Numbered from the stretch's first letter, positions 39,739 to 48,743 are shown. The stretch: 64,000 nucleotides of DNA from Bradyrhizobium genosp. L (GCF_015624485.1 NZ_CP061378.1:62001-126000); one strand, 5' to 3'. Notes: generated from the letters alone by a model not told the origin. Translations and numbers: made by a program.

Positions 39739-40368
39739 TCAGCGCTTGGCGCGAGCCGCCTCGACGATGGCGATGGCGGCGCGGACGCCGGCCTCGATGT
39801 CGAGATTGGAATTGTCCAGCGTGAGGGCGTCCGCCGCCGGCCGCAATGGCGCGATCGCCCGGTTCTTGTCGCGCTCGTCGCGCTTGATGATGTCGGCCAG
39901 CACCGCCGCTTCGTCAGCATCCTCGCCGCGGGCGCGGGCCTCCAGCGTACGCCGGCGCGCCCGTACTTCGGGATCGGCAATCACAAAGATCTTCACGTCG
40001 GCATCCGGGCAGATCACGGTGCCGATGTCGCGGCCGTCGAGCACCGCGCCCGGCGGATCGGCCGCGAACTGGCGCTGAAAATTGATCAGAACCTCGCGCA
40101 CCTTCGGGATTGCCGAGACCACGGAGGCGGCATCGCCGACCTTCTGGGTCTTCAGCACCGGATTGCCGAACTTTTCCGGATCGAGCTCCAGCGCCGCAGC
40201 CACCGCCAGCACCTCATTGTTGAGATCGGCACCGGCCTCGATCATCGCATAAGCCACCGCGCGATAGATCACGCCGGTGTCGAGATGGCGATACCCATAG
40301 TGATGTGCGAGCCGCTTGCCGAGCGTGCCCTTGCCCGAGGCCGCGGGTCCGTCGATGGCGATAATCAT
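39739..40368 (-). CDS. cmk: cytidylate kinase
   Basis: Phosphorylates CMP and dCMP. The 209-residue protein starts [20 protein letters not shown], the P-loop, followed by [14 protein letters not shown] and the CMP-binding [16 protein letters not shown] segment. It normally follows aroA directly; here two extra genes of a nucleotidyltransferase module intervene. Confidence 0.97.
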   Translation of the reverse strand: MIIAIDGPAASGKGTLGKRLAHHYGYRHLDTGVIYRAVAYAMIEAGADLNNEVLAVAAALELDPEKFGNPVLKTQKVGDAASVVSAIPKVREVLINFQRQFAADPPGAVLDGRDIGTVICPDADVKIFVIADPEVRARRRTLEARARGEDADEAAVLADIIKRDERDKNRAIAPLRPAADALTLDNSNLDIEAGVRAAIAIVEAARAKR

Positions 40369-40374
40369 GTCGTC

Positions 40375-40782
40375 CTATATGTCGGTTTGTGCGAGGCCGC
40401 GGGCCCGCCGCAGCGGCCGCTCCTCGGTGAAGATGTTGCGGGAGGCGAATTCCGCGGGACTACTGAAAGTCAGGAATTCGCGCATCGCGTCGGTTGGAGA
40501 TGTCACAGTAAACCATGGCCTGTCCAGCCGACGCGCGGGCCCGCCCACCCACGGCGGTACACGCCCGAGTCGGCGCTGCTTTGCGAGATATTCGGCGATG
40601 CCACCGACCAGGGCATCGAGCCTGGTATCGCCCGTGAGCCTCGGCTCTTCCTGAATGATGGCATAGCGATCCTGATCGCTCAGCGCCAGGTCGAAGCTAT
40701 CCACAAATCCGGCCAACGCAACATCCTGCGGCGAGCCGCCCAGGATGCTGTCAACCGCCGCTGCGAGGGTATTCGGGCGCAT
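40375..40782 (-). CDS. uncharacterised partner of the nucleotidyltransferase-like gene
   Basis: 135 residues, not recognised as a named family. Visible features: an Ala/Asp-rich N-terminal half (LALSDQDRYAIIQEEPRL, LDALVGGIAEYLAKQRRLG) and a C-terminal segment FLTFSSPAEFASRNIFTEERPLRRARG. It overlaps the upstream nucleotidyltransferase-like gene by 32 bases in a different frame and ends six bases before cmk, so it is translated from the same message. The tight pairing suggests a two-component module, possibly toxin-antitoxin like; its own role is inferred only from context. Confidence 0.65.
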   Translation of the reverse strand: MRPNTLAAAVDSILGGSPQDVALAGFVDSFDLALSDQDRYAIIQEEPRLTGDTRLDALVGGIAEYLAKQRRLGRVPPWVGGPARRLDRPWFTVTSPTDAMREFLTFSSPAEFASRNIFTEERPLRRARGLAQTDI

Positions 40783-41365
40783 CTGCGGCTCCTCCGCGAT
40801 TCATATTTTTCAGCAGGAATCGCTGCTTCTCCGATGACGCGGCGCTAACCGGAAAATATCGACCCAGCAAAGCGATCGCATCCTCGACAGTCGTGACACC
40901 CGCCACCTGCATCAGGTTGAGGATGTCCAAACGCTCGGTCTCGCCACGGACCGGGTCCATGATCCGGAATGCTTTTAGCTTCAGCGCCAATAGATACTCC
41001 GCCGAAGGGACGGACACCACGAGCCCCGCCGAAGTCCCATCGCGCGGAAACGTCCCAAACTCGAGGTGATCGGCAGCGTGATCAGCTAGCCCACTTAGGT
41101 GAAGCGCGACTCCGTCGTTGAACCAATCGTCCCGCCAGCCATTGTCTCCTCCGATGTCCGTCACAACCCTCGCCAACCATTCCGGCAGCGGATGTTCCAG
41201 TTTGGATACATCGACATCTTCGGTGGCAACGCGAAAGTTGCTTGCCAACATCAACGCCGAGCCGCCATAGACCGCGATCTGCAGCCTGGTTCCGGCCTGC
41301 GCCGCGGCGCGCCCGATTCGATCGAAGGCGTCAAGCAGCGCGTCGCGGCCGAAGGCTGCTGTCAT
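40751..41365 (-). CDS. MNT/AbiEii-like nucleotidyltransferase-fold protein
   Basis: 204 residues from ATG 41365 (MTAAFGRDALLDAFDRIGRA); a TTG at 41395 would overlap nothing useful. The minimal nucleotidyltransferase signature is visible: YGGSALMLASNFRVATEDVD, with Gly-Gly-Ser at 34-36 and metal-binding Asp50 and Asp52. The middle (LLALKLKAFRIMDPVRGETE, RLDILNL) is the pattern of DUF6036/AbiEii-type proteins. Related proteins can be toxins that modify tRNA or proteins with NTP, or inactive relatives. Placed between aroA and cmk, where most relatives have neither gene, which suggests insertion. Confidence 0.75.
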   Translation of the reverse strand: MTAAFGRDALLDAFDRIGRAAAQAGTRLQIAVYGGSALMLASNFRVATEDVDVSKLEHPLPEWLARVVTDIGGDNGWRDDWFNDGVALHLSGLADHAADHLEFGTFPRDGTSAGLVVSVPSAEYLLALKLKAFRIMDPVRGETERLDILNLMQVAGVTTVEDAIALLGRYFPVSAASSEKQRFLLKNMNRGGAADAPEYPRSGG

Positions 41366-41375
41366 CGCGCGAGCC

Positions 41376-42746
41376 TCATGCGAAATCAGCTCCAAGCGAG
41401 CGCATCATCGGGATGAAATCCGGAAAACTGGTGGCGATGAACGCGGTGTCGTCGACCTTGACCGGTCGATCGGCGGCGCAGCCCATCACCAGCGCGGACA
41501 TCGCGATGCGATGGTCCATGTGGGTGGCGACGAGGCCGCCACCGGGAACATGGCCGCGGCCCTCGACGATCAGATCGTCGCCGGATACCTCGACCTTGAC
41601 GCCGTTGACGCGCAGCATGTCGGCGGTGGCTTCGAGACGATCGGATTCCTTCACGCGCAGCTCCTTGAGCCCGCGCATGATCGTGGTGCCTTCGGCGTAG
41701 GCGGCGGCGACCGCCAGCACCAGATATTCGTCGATCATCGACGGCGCGCGCTCCGGCGGCACCTCGACGCCCCTGAGCTTCGAGGCACGCACCCGCAATT
41801 GCGCCATCGGCTCACCGGCATCGCCGCGCACCGCACTCTCCTCGATCGCGGCGCCCATCTCGCGCAGCGTGGCGAACAGGCCGGTGCGCAGCGGATTGGT
41901 CATCACGTCGGAGAACAGGACATCGGAGCCTTCGACGATCAGCGCCGCGACGATCGGGAATGCGGCCGACGACGGATCGGCCGGCACCACGACATTGGCG
42001 CCGTGCAGCTCGGGCTCGCCCTCGAGCGTGATCCTGCGGCCGTGGCTGCCTTCTTTCGCCGACGTGATGTCGGCGCCAAAATGCTTCAGCATCAGCTCGG
42101 TATGATCGCGGCTCGCCTCCTGCTCGATCACCGTCGTGGTGCCGGGGGCCGACAGGCCCGCCAGCAGCACGGCGGACTTGATCTGGGCCGAGGCGACTGG
42201 GGTCTTGTAGGTGAGCGGCACAGGATAACGGGCGCCATGCAGGGTCAGCGGCAGCCGGCCGCCCTCGCCGATGTCGCTGGTCCGGGCGCCCATCAGCTCC
42301 AGGGGATCGAGGATGCGGCGCATCGGCCGCGTGCGCAGCGAGGCGTCGCCGTCGAACGTGGCCACGATCGGGCAGCCGGCGACCGCCCCCATCACCAGCC
42401 GGCAACCGGTGCCGGAATTGCCAAAATCGAGCGCTGCGGCGGGTTGGGCAAAGCCGCCGACCCCGACGCCGGACACCGACCAGGCGAACGGAGCGGTTCG
42501 CTCCACCTTGGCGCCCAGCGCGCGCATGGATTTGGCGGTGTTGAGCACGTCCTCGCCTTCCAGCAGGCCGGAAATGCGGGTTTCGCCGACCGCAAGCGCC
42601 CCCAGGATCAGGGCGCGGTGGGAAATCGACTTGTCGCCGGGGACGCGGACCTTGCCGGCCAGGGGGCCGCAGGCGCGGGATTCCAGCGGGGTTGGGGTGT
42701 CAGAATGGGCCAATATGGTGTCCTCTCGCGCCGCGGCAGGTATCAC
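41376..42746 (-). CDS. aroA: 5-enolpyruvylshikimate-3-phosphate synthase
   Basis: Sixth step of the shikimate pathway. Up to 456 residues; the family core begins at [20 protein letters not shown], so the first 20 residues may be partly untranslated (a TTG at 42713 is an alternative start). Active-site segments are [15 protein letters not shown] and [15 protein letters not shown]. The GTGCR form is the class II/CP4-like branch, though the Ala of CP4 is Gly here. It ends ten bases before the nucleotidyltransferase-like gene. Confidence 0.95.
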   Translation of the reverse strand: MIPAAAREDTILAHSDTPTPLESRACGPLAGKVRVPGDKSISHRALILGALAVGETRISGLLEGEDVLNTAKSMRALGAKVERTAPFAWSVSGVGVGGFAQPAAALDFGNSGTGCRLVMGAVAGCPIVATFDGDASLRTRPMRRILDPLELMGARTSDIGEGGRLPLTLHGARYPVPLTYKTPVASAQIKSAVLLAGLSAPGTTTVIEQEASRDHTELMLKHFGADITSAKEGSHGRRITLEGEPELHGANVVVPADPSSAAFPIVAALIVEGSDVLFSDVMTNPLRTGLFATLREMGAAIEESAVRGDAGEPMAQLRVRASKLRGVEVPPERAPSMIDEYLVLAVAAAYAEGTTIMRGLKELRVKESDRLEATADMLRVNGVKVEVSGDDLIVEGRGHVPGGGLVATHMDHRIAMSALVMGCAADRPVKVDDTAFIATSFPDFIPMMRSLGADFA

Positions 42747-42793
42747 ATAGGCAACACCGCGTCACGCGCCCGTCAAATGCCCGCAAACCGCTA

Positions 42794-42829
42794 TTGACAG
42801 GTGCTTCTCAACTAGCCAAGTGAAGCACC
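42794..42829. promoter_or_regulatory. TTGACA box plus 8-bp inverted repeat before the FYDLN-acid gene
   Basis: TTGACA at 42794-42799 is followed at once by GGTGCTTC (42800-42807), 14 bases, and GAAGCACC (42822-42829). The dyad lies between divergent aroA and the FYDLN-acid gene, where a bound regulator would block the -35 element. No good -10 is obvious. Confidence 0.4.
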
Positions 42830-42857
42830 GCTTTTCAGGAAATTCTGGGATTACCAC

Positions 42858-43268
42858 GTGGCCAAGTCCGAGCTCGGAACCAAACGCATTTGCCCGACCA
42901 CGGGCAAGAAGTTCTACGACCTCAATAAGAATCCGGTGATTTCGCCCTACACCGGCGAGGTGGTGCCGATCGCGCCGGTCGCCCCGCCGCGGGGCCGCGC
43001 CGCCTCCACCGTCAGTTCGCCGGCGACCGCAGCCGAAATGCCGGAGGCGGCCGAGAGCGAAGAGACGGTCTCGCTCGAGGAAGCCGATGCCGAGGAGAAC
43101 ACCGGCAAGGTCAAGGCCGTGGTTCCCGAATCCGAGGACGATATCGAGGTCGACGAGACCATCGAGGACGATGATGACGACGATTCGACCTTCATCGCCG
43201 ACGAAGAAGAGGGCGATGAGGACGTCACCGACATCATTGGTGACGTCGGCGGCGACGAAGAGACTTGA
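42858..43268 (+). CDS. TIGR02300/FYDLN-acid family protein
   Basis: 136 residues from a GTG start (VAKSELGTKRICPTTGKKFY). The N-terminal third holds the family signature CPTTGKKFYDLNKNPVISPY; the remainder is strongly acidic, with runs such as ETIEDDDDDDS and EEEGDEDVTD. Function is unknown; the family is conserved in alphaproteobacteria. It stands just upstream of tRNA-Ala on the same strand. Confidence 0.88.
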   Translation: MAKSELGTKRICPTTGKKFYDLNKNPVISPYTGEVVPIAPVAPPRGRAASTVSSPATAAEMPEAAESEETVSLEEADAEENTGKVKAVVPESEDDIEVDETIEDDDDDDSTFIADEEEGDEDVTDIIGDVGGDEET

Positions 43269-43362
43269 GATCGGCGCCGATCTGTGGTGAAGGGTGCATC
43301 CTCGCGAGTCGCCTAGGGCTCGCGGGCCGGGAGTGATCCCCAGGATCATCCCGAAGACTTAC

Positions 43363-43435
<73 letters not shown>

Positions 43436-43438
<3 letters not shown>

Positions 43439-43500
43439 CGCTTCGCCCCTTCGGGCTACGCGTGGCGCAGCCGCGTGTAGCCCGAAGGGGCGAAGCGTGG
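43436..43500. repeat. perfect 24-bp inverted repeat starting in the tRNA-Ala 3' end
   Basis: Arms 43436-43459 and 43477-43500 are exact reverse complements; the left begins with the CCA of tRNA-Ala and contains CTTCGCCCCTTCGGGCTAC. A third, partial copy of the GTAGCCCGAAGGGCGAAG unit lies at 43509-43527. The unit resembles a dispersed repeat I recall from Bradyrhizobium. It may help end tRNA transcription. Confidence 0.8.
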
Positions 43501-43568
43501 TGTCCGGCGTAGCCCGAAGGGCGAAGACGGACGGGTCAAGAGCTGCATCCTGATGACCAACCGCGCGG

Positions 43569-43814
43569 ATGCGAATGTGGTACGTCTACATCATCCGCAG
43601 CATCAATTTCCCCGATCAGGAATACATCGGCGCCACTGAAGACCTGAAGCGGCGGCTTCCCGAGCACAACGCCGGCAAATCCGCGCACACATCAAAGTTC
43701 AGGCCGTGGCGACTCGTCTGGTACTGCGCATTCCCAGACAAGTACAAAGCTCTGGCATTCGAGAAATACCTGAAGAGCCACTCAGGCCGCGCTTTCACCA
43801 AGAAGCGCCTCTAA
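43569..43814 (+). CDS. GIY-YIG domain protein
   Basis: 81-residue single-domain protein of the GIY-YIG endonuclease superfamily (UvrC-like/YhbQ type). The core motif appears as MWYVYIIRS...EYIGATEDLKRRLPEHN, and the catalytic-Glu helix is LAFEKYLKSHSGRAF. Such stand-alone domains are scattered through bacterial genomes and often move horizontally; the substrate is unknown. It sits alone between the tRNA repeat and ohrR. ATG 43569 or 43575 could be the start. Confidence 0.8.
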   Translation: MRMWYVYIIRSINFPDQEYIGATEDLKRRLPEHNAGKSAHTSKFRPWRLVWYCAFPDKYKALAFEKYLKSHSGRAFTKKRL

Positions 43815-43821
43815 CCGCCGC

Positions 43822-44292
43822 CTACTCCCCCAGCACCGCATTCAGCCGGTCGCGCAGCGCCACGATCTCGTCCTTCATCGCCAGCAACTCGCCGACCGAG
43901 CAGGCAGATGCCGCGAGAATCGACTGCGGCACGGCCTTGGCCTTTTCCCGCAGCGCGTGCCCCTGGGCAGTCAGCGCGATCAGCATCACCCGCTCGTCTG
44001 CGGTGCTGCGGGTGCGCTTGACCAGATCGGCGGCTTCCAGCCGCTTGAGCAGCGGCGTCAGCGTGCCGGAATCCAGGAACAGGCGTTCGCCGAGATCCTT
44101 CACCGGCACGTCGTCGCGCTCCCACAGCGCCAGCATGACCAGATATTGCGGATAGGTCAGGCCGAGCCGGTCCAGAAGCGGCTTGTAGACCCGGTTGAAG
44201 GCGTGCGCGGTCGAATAGACCGCAAAGCAGATCTGGTTATCGAGCCGCAGCGCCTGGTCGGCCGCCGTCTGTTTCCTGACCATGATTCCCAT
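43822..44292 (-). CDS. ohrR: organic-hydroperoxide-sensing MarR repressor
   Basis: Thiol-based repressor of ohr. The 156-residue product has the sensing cysteine in [14 protein letters not shown] (Cys22) and a second Cys131 in [11 protein letters not shown], matching the 2-Cys (Xanthomonas-type) OhrR class, which forms an inter-subunit disulfide on oxidation. The winged helix is [20 protein letters not shown]. Divergent from ohr, with AT-rich dyads between them. Confidence 0.92.
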   Translation of the reverse strand: MGIMVRKQTAADQALRLDNQICFAVYSTAHAFNRVYKPLLDRLGLTYPQYLVMLALWERDDVPVKDLGERLFLDSGTLTPLLKRLEAADLVKRTRSTADERVMLIALTAQGHALREKAKAVPQSILAASACSVGELLAMKDEIVALRDRLNAVLGE

Positions 44293-44342
44293 CGAATCGA
44301 TCTCGTTTCCGGGTCATTCTGGGCTCTCGGGACCGCGGATTC

Positions 44343-44356
44343 AATTGCGAACAATT
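44343..44356. promoter_or_regulatory. upstream OhrR-type dyad
   Basis: AATTG-CGAA-CAATT, a perfect dyad 51 bases from the ohrR start. It is a second candidate OhrR site beside the stronger one at 44378-44393. Confidence 0.5.
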
Positions 44357-44377
44357 AAATGTGAGGCCGCATAATTC

Positions 44378-44393
44378 ATATTGTGTACAATAT
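44378..44393. promoter_or_regulatory. OhrR operator candidate in the ohr promoter
   Basis: ATATTGT-GT-ACAATAT, a near-perfect 16-base palindrome of the TACAATT/AATTGTA class bound by OhrR. It lies 64 bases before ohr and overlaps a TATAGT that could be the ohr -10 element (44391-44396). Confidence 0.65.
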
Positions 44394-44456
44394 AGTTTTG
44401 CGCAATACATGCTCCGTCGAATTCAAACCCGAAGTTCGAACCCCTGGGAGATCACC

Positions 44457-44882
44457 ATGCCTGTGAACGTGCTCTACAAGACCAGTGCCAAGGCAACCGG
44501 CGGCCGCGACGGCCATGCGGCAACCCTCGACGGCGCACTCGACGTCAAGCTCGCGACCCCGAAGGAGCTCGGTGGCGGCGGCGGCGCCGGCAACAATCCG
44601 GAGCAGCTGTTCGCAGCCGGCTATGCCGCCTGCTTCATCGGCGCGATGAAGTTCGTGGCCTCCCAGGGTGGTCCCAAGGTTCCCGCCGACACCTCGGTGA
44701 CATCAACCGTCGGCATCGGCCCGCGTTCGGAAGGCGGCTTCGGCCTCGCCGTCGAGCTCGCGGTTTCCCTGCCCGGCCTGCCCCGCGCCGAGGCCGAAGC
44801 GCTGGTCGAGAAGGCCCACCATGTGTGCCCGTATTCCAACGCCACCCGCGGCAATGTCGACGTCAAGCTGACCGTCGTCTAA
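44457..44882 (+). CDS. ohr: organic hydroperoxide resistance protein
   Basis: Thiol peroxidase that reduces organic and fatty acid hydroperoxides. 141 residues from ATG 44457, preceded by GGGAG. Both active-site cysteines are present, in [14 protein letters not shown] and [15 protein letters not shown]. Divergent from its repressor gene ohrR; the next hairpin is a terminator. Confidence 0.96.
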   Translation: MPVNVLYKTSAKATGGRDGHAATLDGALDVKLATPKELGGGGGAGNNPEQLFAAGYAACFIGAMKFVASQGGPKVPADTSVTSTVGIGPRSEGGFGLAVELAVSLPGLPRAEAEALVEKAHHVCPYSNATRGNVDVKLTVV

Positions 44883-44896
44883 ATTGAGCCTCAACC

Positions 44897-44934
44897 AATG
44901 GTCCGCCGCGCAACGTGGCGGACCATTTTGCTTT
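44897..44934 (+). terminator. Rho-independent terminator of ohr
   Basis: AATGGTCCGCC (44897-44907) pairs with GGCGGACCATT (44917-44927), an 11-bp stem, followed by TTGCTTT. It begins 15 bases after the ohr stop. Confidence 0.8.
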
Positions 44935-45043
44935 CAGACGCCGGTTCGCATGGGCCTGCGCACACGGGGGCATTGCTGCCCCGGCTGAAGACCGTTAGCT
45001 CTGGGACCTCATTTTTCGAACCCAAGAGCGAAGGTTGTTTTCC

Positions 45044-46249
45044 ATGAATACCCCAGCGGCGACGGGCGCGATGACCGGACTGCGCGTGATTGATCTGACG
45101 CGCGTGCTCGGCGGCCCGTATTGCACGCAGATCCTTGCCGACCATGGCGCCGACGTGATCAAGGTCGAGCCGCCGGCCGGCGACGAAGTGCGCGACTGGG
45201 GCCCTCCCTTCCATGAGGAGGACGCGGCCTATTTCGTCGGCATCAACCGCAACAAGCGCTCGATCGGCCTCGACCTCGCCTCCGAGGGCGGCCGCGCCGT
45301 GCTAATGAAGATGCTCGAGACCGCCGACGTCTTGATCGAGAATTTCAAGCCGGGCACGCTCGACAAATGGGGCATCGGCAACGAGGTGCTGCGCGCAAGA
45401 TTTCCGCGCCTCGTGCATTGCCGGATCTCCGGCTTCGGTGCCGACGGCCCGCGCGGCGGCAATCCCGGCTATGACGCGATCATCCAGGCGATGACCGGCA
45501 TGATCGCGGCGACCGGCTCGCCGGAGAGCGGTCCGATGCGGATCGGCGTCCCGTTGGTCGACATCACCACCGGGCTTTATGCGGCGATCGGCATCCTGAT
45601 GGCGCTGTCGGAGCGGCAACGCTCGGGCCTCGGCCAGTTCCTCGAGACCACTCTGTACGAGACAGGTTTGGCGATCATGCATCCGCACACCGCGAACTAT
45701 TTCATGCATGGCAAGCCGCCGTCGCTCACCGGCAACGAGCATCCGAACCTCGTCCCTTACGCGATCTTCCCGACCAAGACCGACAACATCTTCATCGGCG
45801 TCGGCAATGACGGCACCTTCCGCAAGCTCGCGAAGGAGATCGGAAAGCCGGAGCTCGGCACCGATCCGCGCTTTGCCCGCAACAAGGACCGCATCGCCAA
45901 CCGCGATGCGCTGCGTGTCGAGCTCGCCGCGGTATTCAGTCAGCACGAGGCCGAGCCGCTGTGCAACCGGCTGCTCGCTGCCGGACTGCCGGCCGGACCG
46001 GTGCAGAAGATCGACCAGGCGCTGACCAACCCGCATACCATCCATCGCGGCGACATCATCGAGAAGGATTGGTACAAGGGCGTCGCTTCGCCGGTTCGCA
46101 TGGAACGCACCAAGCCGAACCTGCGCCGCACACCGCCGAAGTTCAGCCAGCACACGGCCGAAGTGCTCGGCGAGTTCGGTTACACCATCGACGAGATCAA
46201 CGGCCTGGTTGAGAAAGGCGCGGTCTGCGGTCCCGCGCGCAAGCGCTAG
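45044..46249 (+). CDS. class III (CaiB/BaiF) CoA-transferase
   Basis: Transfers CoA between organic acids through covalent Asp-CoA intermediates. 401 residues from ATG 45044; AAGG lies ten bases upstream. Family features are RVIDLTRVLGGPYCTQILADHG at the N-terminus (quoted in part), VIKVEPP, NRNKRSIGLDL and the catalytic Asp region IGVPLVDITTGLYA. The substrate (formyl-, succinyl- or carnitinyl-CoA type) cannot be assigned. Single gene. Confidence 0.87.
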   Translation: MNTPAATGAMTGLRVIDLTRVLGGPYCTQILADHGADVIKVEPPAGDEVRDWGPPFHEEDAAYFVGINRNKRSIGLDLASEGGRAVLMKMLETADVLIENFKPGTLDKWGIGNEVLRARFPRLVHCRISGFGADGPRGGNPGYDAIIQAMTGMIAATGSPESGPMRIGVPLVDITTGLYAAIGILMALSERQRSGLGQFLETTLYETGLAIMHPHTANYFMHGKPPSLTGNEHPNLVPYAIFPTKTDNIFIGVGNDGTFRKLAKEIGKPELGTDPRFARNKDRIANRDALRVELAAVFSQHEAEPLCNRLLAAGLPAGPVQKIDQALTNPHTIHRGDIIEKDWYKGVASPVRMERTKPNLRRTPPKFSQHTAEVLGEFGYTIDEINGLVEKGAVCGPARKR

Positions 46250-46280
46250 CCACCCCCGCAATCTTACGGGGCCGATGCGG

Positions 46281-46304
46281 TGCAACGTCGCGCCTGACGT
46301 TGCA
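46281..46304. promoter_or_regulatory. inverted repeat between the CoA-transferase and ugpB genes
   Basis: TGCAACGTC, six bases, GACGTTGCA; perfect 9-bp arms. Without a T-tract it may be an operator or a weak terminator of the upstream gene. Confidence 0.4.
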
Positions 46305-46387
46305 TCGCGCGCTGCCGACTGAACGGCTTCACCTTTTTTACCGCTTTCCCCGGAGCATCCTTCCCCCCTACGATTGGGTGGCTTATA

Positions 46388-46405
46388 GGGTCATTTGGCC
46401 GTCAT
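46388..46405. promoter_or_regulatory. candidate Pho box upstream of ugpB
   Basis: GGGTCAT-TTGG-CCGTCAT: two direct 7-mers with an 11-base period, 5/7 and 6/7 matches to CTGTCAT. It is 57 bases before ugpB. A further single ATGACAG (46435-46441) lies on the opposite strand. The ugp genes are PhoB-controlled in other bacteria, which fits. Confidence 0.5.
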
Positions 46406-46462
46406 CCGGCGCTGCTAGGCGCAACAACACTTCGATGACAGGTCCCAAGGGGAGGGTTTTTG

Positions 46463-47782
46463 ATGGCTTTTCGGCACTTTGGCGCTGCGGCGGCGGTCGC
46501 GGTTACGCTGGCTTTCGGCGCTACGCCCGCGCTCGCGGCGACGGAGATCCAGTGGTGGCACGCGATGACCGGCGCCAATAACGACGTCATCGTCAAGCTC
46601 GCCAACGACTTCAATGCCTCGCAGAGCGACTACAAAGTCATCCCGACCTACAAGGGCGGTTACGCCGACACCATGAACGCCGGCATCGCCGCGTTCCGCG
46701 CCGGCAACGCACCGGCCATCATGCAGGTGTTCGAGGTCGGCACCGCGACCATGATGGCCGCCACCGGCGCCGTCAAACCGGTCTACAAGCTGATGGCCGA
46801 TGCCGGCGAGAAGTTCGATCCCAACAACTACCTGCCTGCGATCACCGGCTACTACTCGACCTCGAAGGGCGAGATGCTGTCGTTCCCTTTCAACTCGTCG
46901 TCGACGGTGATGTGGGTCAATCTCGATGCGCTGAAGAAGGCCAACATCGCCGAGATTCCGAAGACCTGGCCGGACGTGTTCGAGGACGGCAAGAAGCTGA
47001 AGGCCGCCGGCTACACCACCTGCGGCTTCTCCGGCTCCTGGGTGACCTGGGTCAATCTCGAGCAGCTCTCGGCCTGGCACAACGTGCCGCTCGCCAGCAA
47101 GGCCAACGGCCTCGACGGCTTCGACACCGTGCTCGAGTTCAACGGCCCGCTGCAGGTCAAGCATCTCGAGAACCTGGTCGAGCTGCAGAAGGAGAAGATC
47201 TACGACTACGCCGGCCGCACCAACACCGGCGAAGGCCGCTTCACCTCGGGCGAATGCCCGATCTACATCACCTCCTCGGCGTTCTTCGGCAACGTCAAGG
47301 CGCAGGCCAAGTTCAACTTCACCGCGGCGCCGATGCCGTATTATCCCGACGTCAAGGGCGCGCCGCAGAACTCGATCATCGGTGGCGCCTCGCTGTGGGT
47401 GATGGGCGGCAAGTCGGCCGAGGAATACAAGGGCGTCGCCAAATTCCTGACCTTCCTGTCGGACACCGACCGCCAAGTCTGGATCCACAAGGCCTCGGGC
47501 TACCTGCCGATCACCAAGGCGGCCTACGCCAAAGCCAAGGAAGAGGGCTTCTACAAGGACCAGCCCTATCTCGAGACCCCGCTGCTCGAACTGACCAACA
47601 AGCCGCCGACCGAGAATTCCCGCGGCCTGCGTCTCGGCAACATGGTGCAGCTGCGCGACATGTGGTCGGAGGAGATCGAGCAGGCGCTGGCCGGCAAGAA
47701 GACCGCCAAGCAGGCGCTCGACGCCGCCGTCGAAAAGGGCAACGTGATGCTGCGGCAGTTTGAAAAGACCGCCGTCCACTGA
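46463..47782 (+). CDS. ugpB: sn-glycerol-3-phosphate ABC transporter substrate-binding protein
   Basis: Periplasmic binding protein that feeds the UgpAEC importer. 439 residues from the ATG at 46463, behind GGGGAGGG. A signal peptide (AAAAVAVTLAFGATPALA) ends at about residue 25, and the mature start ATEIQWWHAMTGANN is characteristic of UgpB, as are VGTATMMAA and FNSSSTVMWVN. It is followed by a strong hairpin before ugpA, an arrangement often used to make binding protein in excess. Confidence 0.95.
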   Translation: MAFRHFGAAAAVAVTLAFGATPALAATEIQWWHAMTGANNDVIVKLANDFNASQSDYKVIPTYKGGYADTMNAGIAAFRAGNAPAIMQVFEVGTATMMAATGAVKPVYKLMADAGEKFDPNNYLPAITGYYSTSKGEMLSFPFNSSSTVMWVNLDALKKANIAEIPKTWPDVFEDGKKLKAAGYTTCGFSGSWVTWVNLEQLSAWHNVPLASKANGLDGFDTVLEFNGPLQVKHLENLVELQKEKIYDYAGRTNTGEGRFTSGECPIYITSSAFFGNVKAQAKFNFTAAPMPYYPDVKGAPQNSIIGGASLWVMGGKSAEEYKGVAKFLTFLSDTDRQVWIHKASGYLPITKAAYAKAKEEGFYKDQPYLETPLLELTNKPPTENSRGLRLGNMVQLRDMWSEEIEQALAGKKTAKQALDAAVEKGNVMLRQFEKTAVH

Positions 47783-47821
47783 CATGATGCCTTGAGACGA
47801 CCTTCGTTGAGACGATAGACC

Positions 47822-47846
47822 GGCAGGCCGCATCCCGCGGCCTGCC
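47822..47846 (+). promoter_or_regulatory. intercistronic hairpin between ugpB and ugpA
   Basis: GGCAGGCCGC (47822-47831) pairs with GCGGCCTGCC (47837-47846) across five bases. There is no run of T, so it is more likely an mRNA-stabilising or partial-attenuation element than a full terminator. Confidence 0.6.
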
Positions 47847-47861
47847 AATTTCCCCGAGATC

Positions 47862-48743
47862 ATGCAAAAGCAAGCGATCTTCCAGTCAAAGCTGCTGCCT
47901 TACGCGCTGGTTGCTCCGCAGCTTGCGATCGTCCTGATCTTTTTCTACTGGCCGGCCGCGCAGGCGGTGATCCAGTCCTTCCTGCTGCAGGACGCCTTCG
48001 GCCTCTCCACCACCTTCGTCTGGTTCGAGAACTATCTCGAACTGTTCAAGGACCCCGCCTATTTCGCCACGATCGTCAGGACTTTCTTCTTCTCGTTCGC
48101 GATCGCGGTCTCTTCACTTTCCTTCGCACTCCTGCTCGCCGTGATGGCCGACAAGCCGCTGCGCGGCTCGACGCTCTATCGCACGCTCCTGATCTGGCCC
48201 TACGCGGTCGCGCCACCGGTGGTCGGCGTGCTCTGGGTATTCATGCTGCACCCCTCGCTCGGCGTGCTCGCGCGCTATCTGCGCGCCATGGGCGTCGATT
48301 GGAATCCGCTGCTCAACGGCGACCAGGCGGCGATGCTGATCATCCTTGCTGCGGCCTGGAAGCAGATCTCCTACAATTTCCTGTTCTTCCTCGCAGGCCT
48401 GCAGAGCATCCCGAAGAGCGTGATCGAGGCCGCCGCGATCGACGGCGCTCGTCCGATGCGGCGGTTCTGGACCGTGATCTTCCCGCTGCTGTCGCCGACC
48501 ATCTTCTTCCTGTTGGTCGTCAACATCGTCTACGCCTTCTTCGACACCTTCGGCATCATCGATACCATGACCCGCGGCGGCCCCGGCAAGGCGACCGAGA
48601 CGCTGGTCTACAAGGTCTATAGCGACGGCCTGCTCGGCGGCAATCTCGGCTCCTCGGCGGCGCAATCCGTCATCCTGATGGTCATCGTCATCGTGCTGAC
48701 CGGCATCCAGTTCCGCTTCGTCGAGCGCAAGGTGACCTACTGA
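47862..48743 (+). CDS. ugpA: glycerol-3-phosphate ABC transporter permease UgpA
   Basis: Inner-membrane permease subunit. 293 residues with six predicted helices (for example [19 protein letters not shown] and [16 protein letters not shown]). The EAA loop that docks the ATPase is [16 protein letters not shown]. Its stop overlaps the ugpE start by one base. Confidence 0.95.
   Translation: MQKQAIFQSKLLPYALVAPQLAIVLIFFYWPAAQAVIQSFLLQDAFGLSTTFVWFENYLELFKDPAYFATIVRTFFFSFAIAVSSLSFALLLAVMADKPLRGSTLYRTLLIWPYAVAPPVVGVLWVFMLHPSLGVLARYLRAMGVDWNPLLNGDQAAMLIILAAAWKQISYNFLFFLAGLQSIPKSVIEAAAIDGARPMRRFWTVIFPLLSPTIFFLLVVNIVYAFFDTFGIIDTMTRGGPGKATETLVYKVYSDGLLGGNLGSSAAQSVILMVIVIVLTGIQFRFVERKVTY

Noticed and set aside
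41797..42120. Glyphosate-tolerant (CP4-like) AroA
   Set aside because: The loop has Gly (NSGTG) where CP4 has Ala, so tolerance by that change is not supported.
42858..43268. Histone-like or transcription factor role for the acidic FYDLN protein
   Set aside because: The acidic tail alone does not support a function.
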